Of a DNA stretch of 64,000 bases, positions 63,751 to 64,000 are shown in pieces. The notes under the pieces were generated by a model that made no database searches, was not told the DNA's origin, and worked only from the letters and a program-made list of their open reading frames with translations. This stretch comes from Chelativorans sp. YIM 93263 (GTDB taxonomy: Bacteria > Pseudomonadota > Alphaproteobacteria > Rhizobiales > Rhizobiaceae), in the NCBI RefSeq assembly GCF_028767125.1, contig NZ_JAKCWP010000001.1:1-64000 (forward strand), written 5' to 3'. How positions within the stretch are numbered: position 1 is the first letter of the stretch; each line of letters starts with the position of its first letter. Made by a program: the position numbers and the translations under genes.

Positions 63751-63963
63751 TCAGTCCTGCTGTTCCAGGCCCTGAGGCCCGTCGACCGGAGTCTCGGTCG
63801 ATTGCTCCGTTTCAACAGGCTGATTCTCGTCGATGACGACGCCGTAAATTTCGACAATGGCCCAAACGATGCCAGCCATTACAAGGCTCGCGATGAGAAC
63901 CAGTAGAATTGGAAAGCCTTCGCGTCCCTGACGCGCTTTCTTCCGGGGCATTTTGTCGTTCAT
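63751..63963 (-). CDS. Small single-pass membrane protein
   Basis: A 70-residue protein with a basic N-terminus (MNDKMPRKKARQGREG), one membrane helix (about residues 18-43; FPILLVLIASLVMAGIVWAIVEI) and an acidic Gln/Glu/Pro-rich tail facing the periplasm. No family is recognised. I chose the ATG at 63963, preceded by AGAAGGGAA; an in-frame start six codons upstream is weaker. It precedes the PRC-barrel gene by 241 bp on the same strand. Confidence 0.7.
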   Translation of the reverse strand: MNDKMPRKKARQGREGFPILLVLIASLVMAGIVWAIVEIYGVVIDENQPVETEQSTETPVDGPQGLEQQD

Positions 63964-64000
63964 GATTCCCTTCTCCTGCACAAACGCGGGTCAGGTCAGT

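Overview
This 64 kb window is chromosomal core DNA from an alphaproteobacterium of the order Hyphomicrobiales (Rhizobiales). The protein sequences and gene order look closest to the Phyllobacteriaceae (Mesorhizobium, Nitratireductor or Chelativorans type), but this was judged by eye and not by a search. Supporting signs are high GC, dense coding, a RibH2-type lumazine synthase under an FMN riboswitch, metA under a SAM-II riboswitch, a serC-type leader before serC-serA, a complete ybgC-tolQRAB-pal-cpoB cluster running into tilS and ftsH, Omp25/31-type barrel proteins, and perfect CtrA-type boxes (TTAA-N7-TTAAC). There is no phage, integron, CRISPR array or complete insertion sequence. The only mobile trace is a short MITE-like palindromic element.

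Layout. 0.3-8.6 kb: a periplasmic parvulin diverges from secA; then tRNA-Arg(CCU), the lysA-lptM-argH block, a divergent TlpA-type thioredoxin and a MliC-type lysozyme inhibitor. 8.6-14.7 kb: fatty-acid oxidation and electron transfer (fadE, 3-hydroxyacyl-CoA dehydrogenase, etfBA), then riboswitch-controlled ribH2. 14.7-19.7 kb: ferredoxin-NADP reductase, the ffh - chorismate mutase - GNAT - rpsP operon, and an SH3/DUF1236 protein. 19.8-31 kb: tol-pal, tilS, ftsH, glmM, a cell-envelope and division block. 31-33 kb: two beta-barrel outer membrane proteins, each behind a perfect CtrA box.

33-43 kb: a MITE-like element, a His-rich exported protein, serC-serA, an EamA transporter, purA, an unknown acidic membrane protein, a queuosine-precursor transporter, rpmB and a DUF3108 protein. 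43-47.6 kb: EamA transporter, gloB, a methyltransferase overlapping a nitronate monooxygenase, and a decayed MerR regulator/MFS transporter pair. 47.7-51 kb: metA and hisC-tyrA. 51-51.4 kb: a gene-free, very GC-rich stretch with nested long-range helices that may be an unrecognised structured RNA. 51.5-57.7 kb: DUF2125, ChaC, plsC, DUF218, ftsEX, hpt and a CpdR-like receiver. 57.8-64 kb: a giant Gln-rich DUF4175 protein, an MhqD/MhqO-like esterase-dioxygenase pair, a double PRC-barrel protein with a 48-bp in-frame repeat, and a small membrane protein.

Together the window mainly serves envelope biogenesis and cell division, amino-acid biosynthesis (Lys, Arg, Ser, Met, His, Tyr) and protein export. 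The points most worth a second look are the structured region at 51.0-51.4 kb, the set of CtrA-type boxes linking outer-membrane proteins to ftsEX, the frameshifted MerR/MFS pair with an intact-looking operator, the MITE-like element beside a His-rich protein, and the 48-bp repeat in the PRC-barrel gene.
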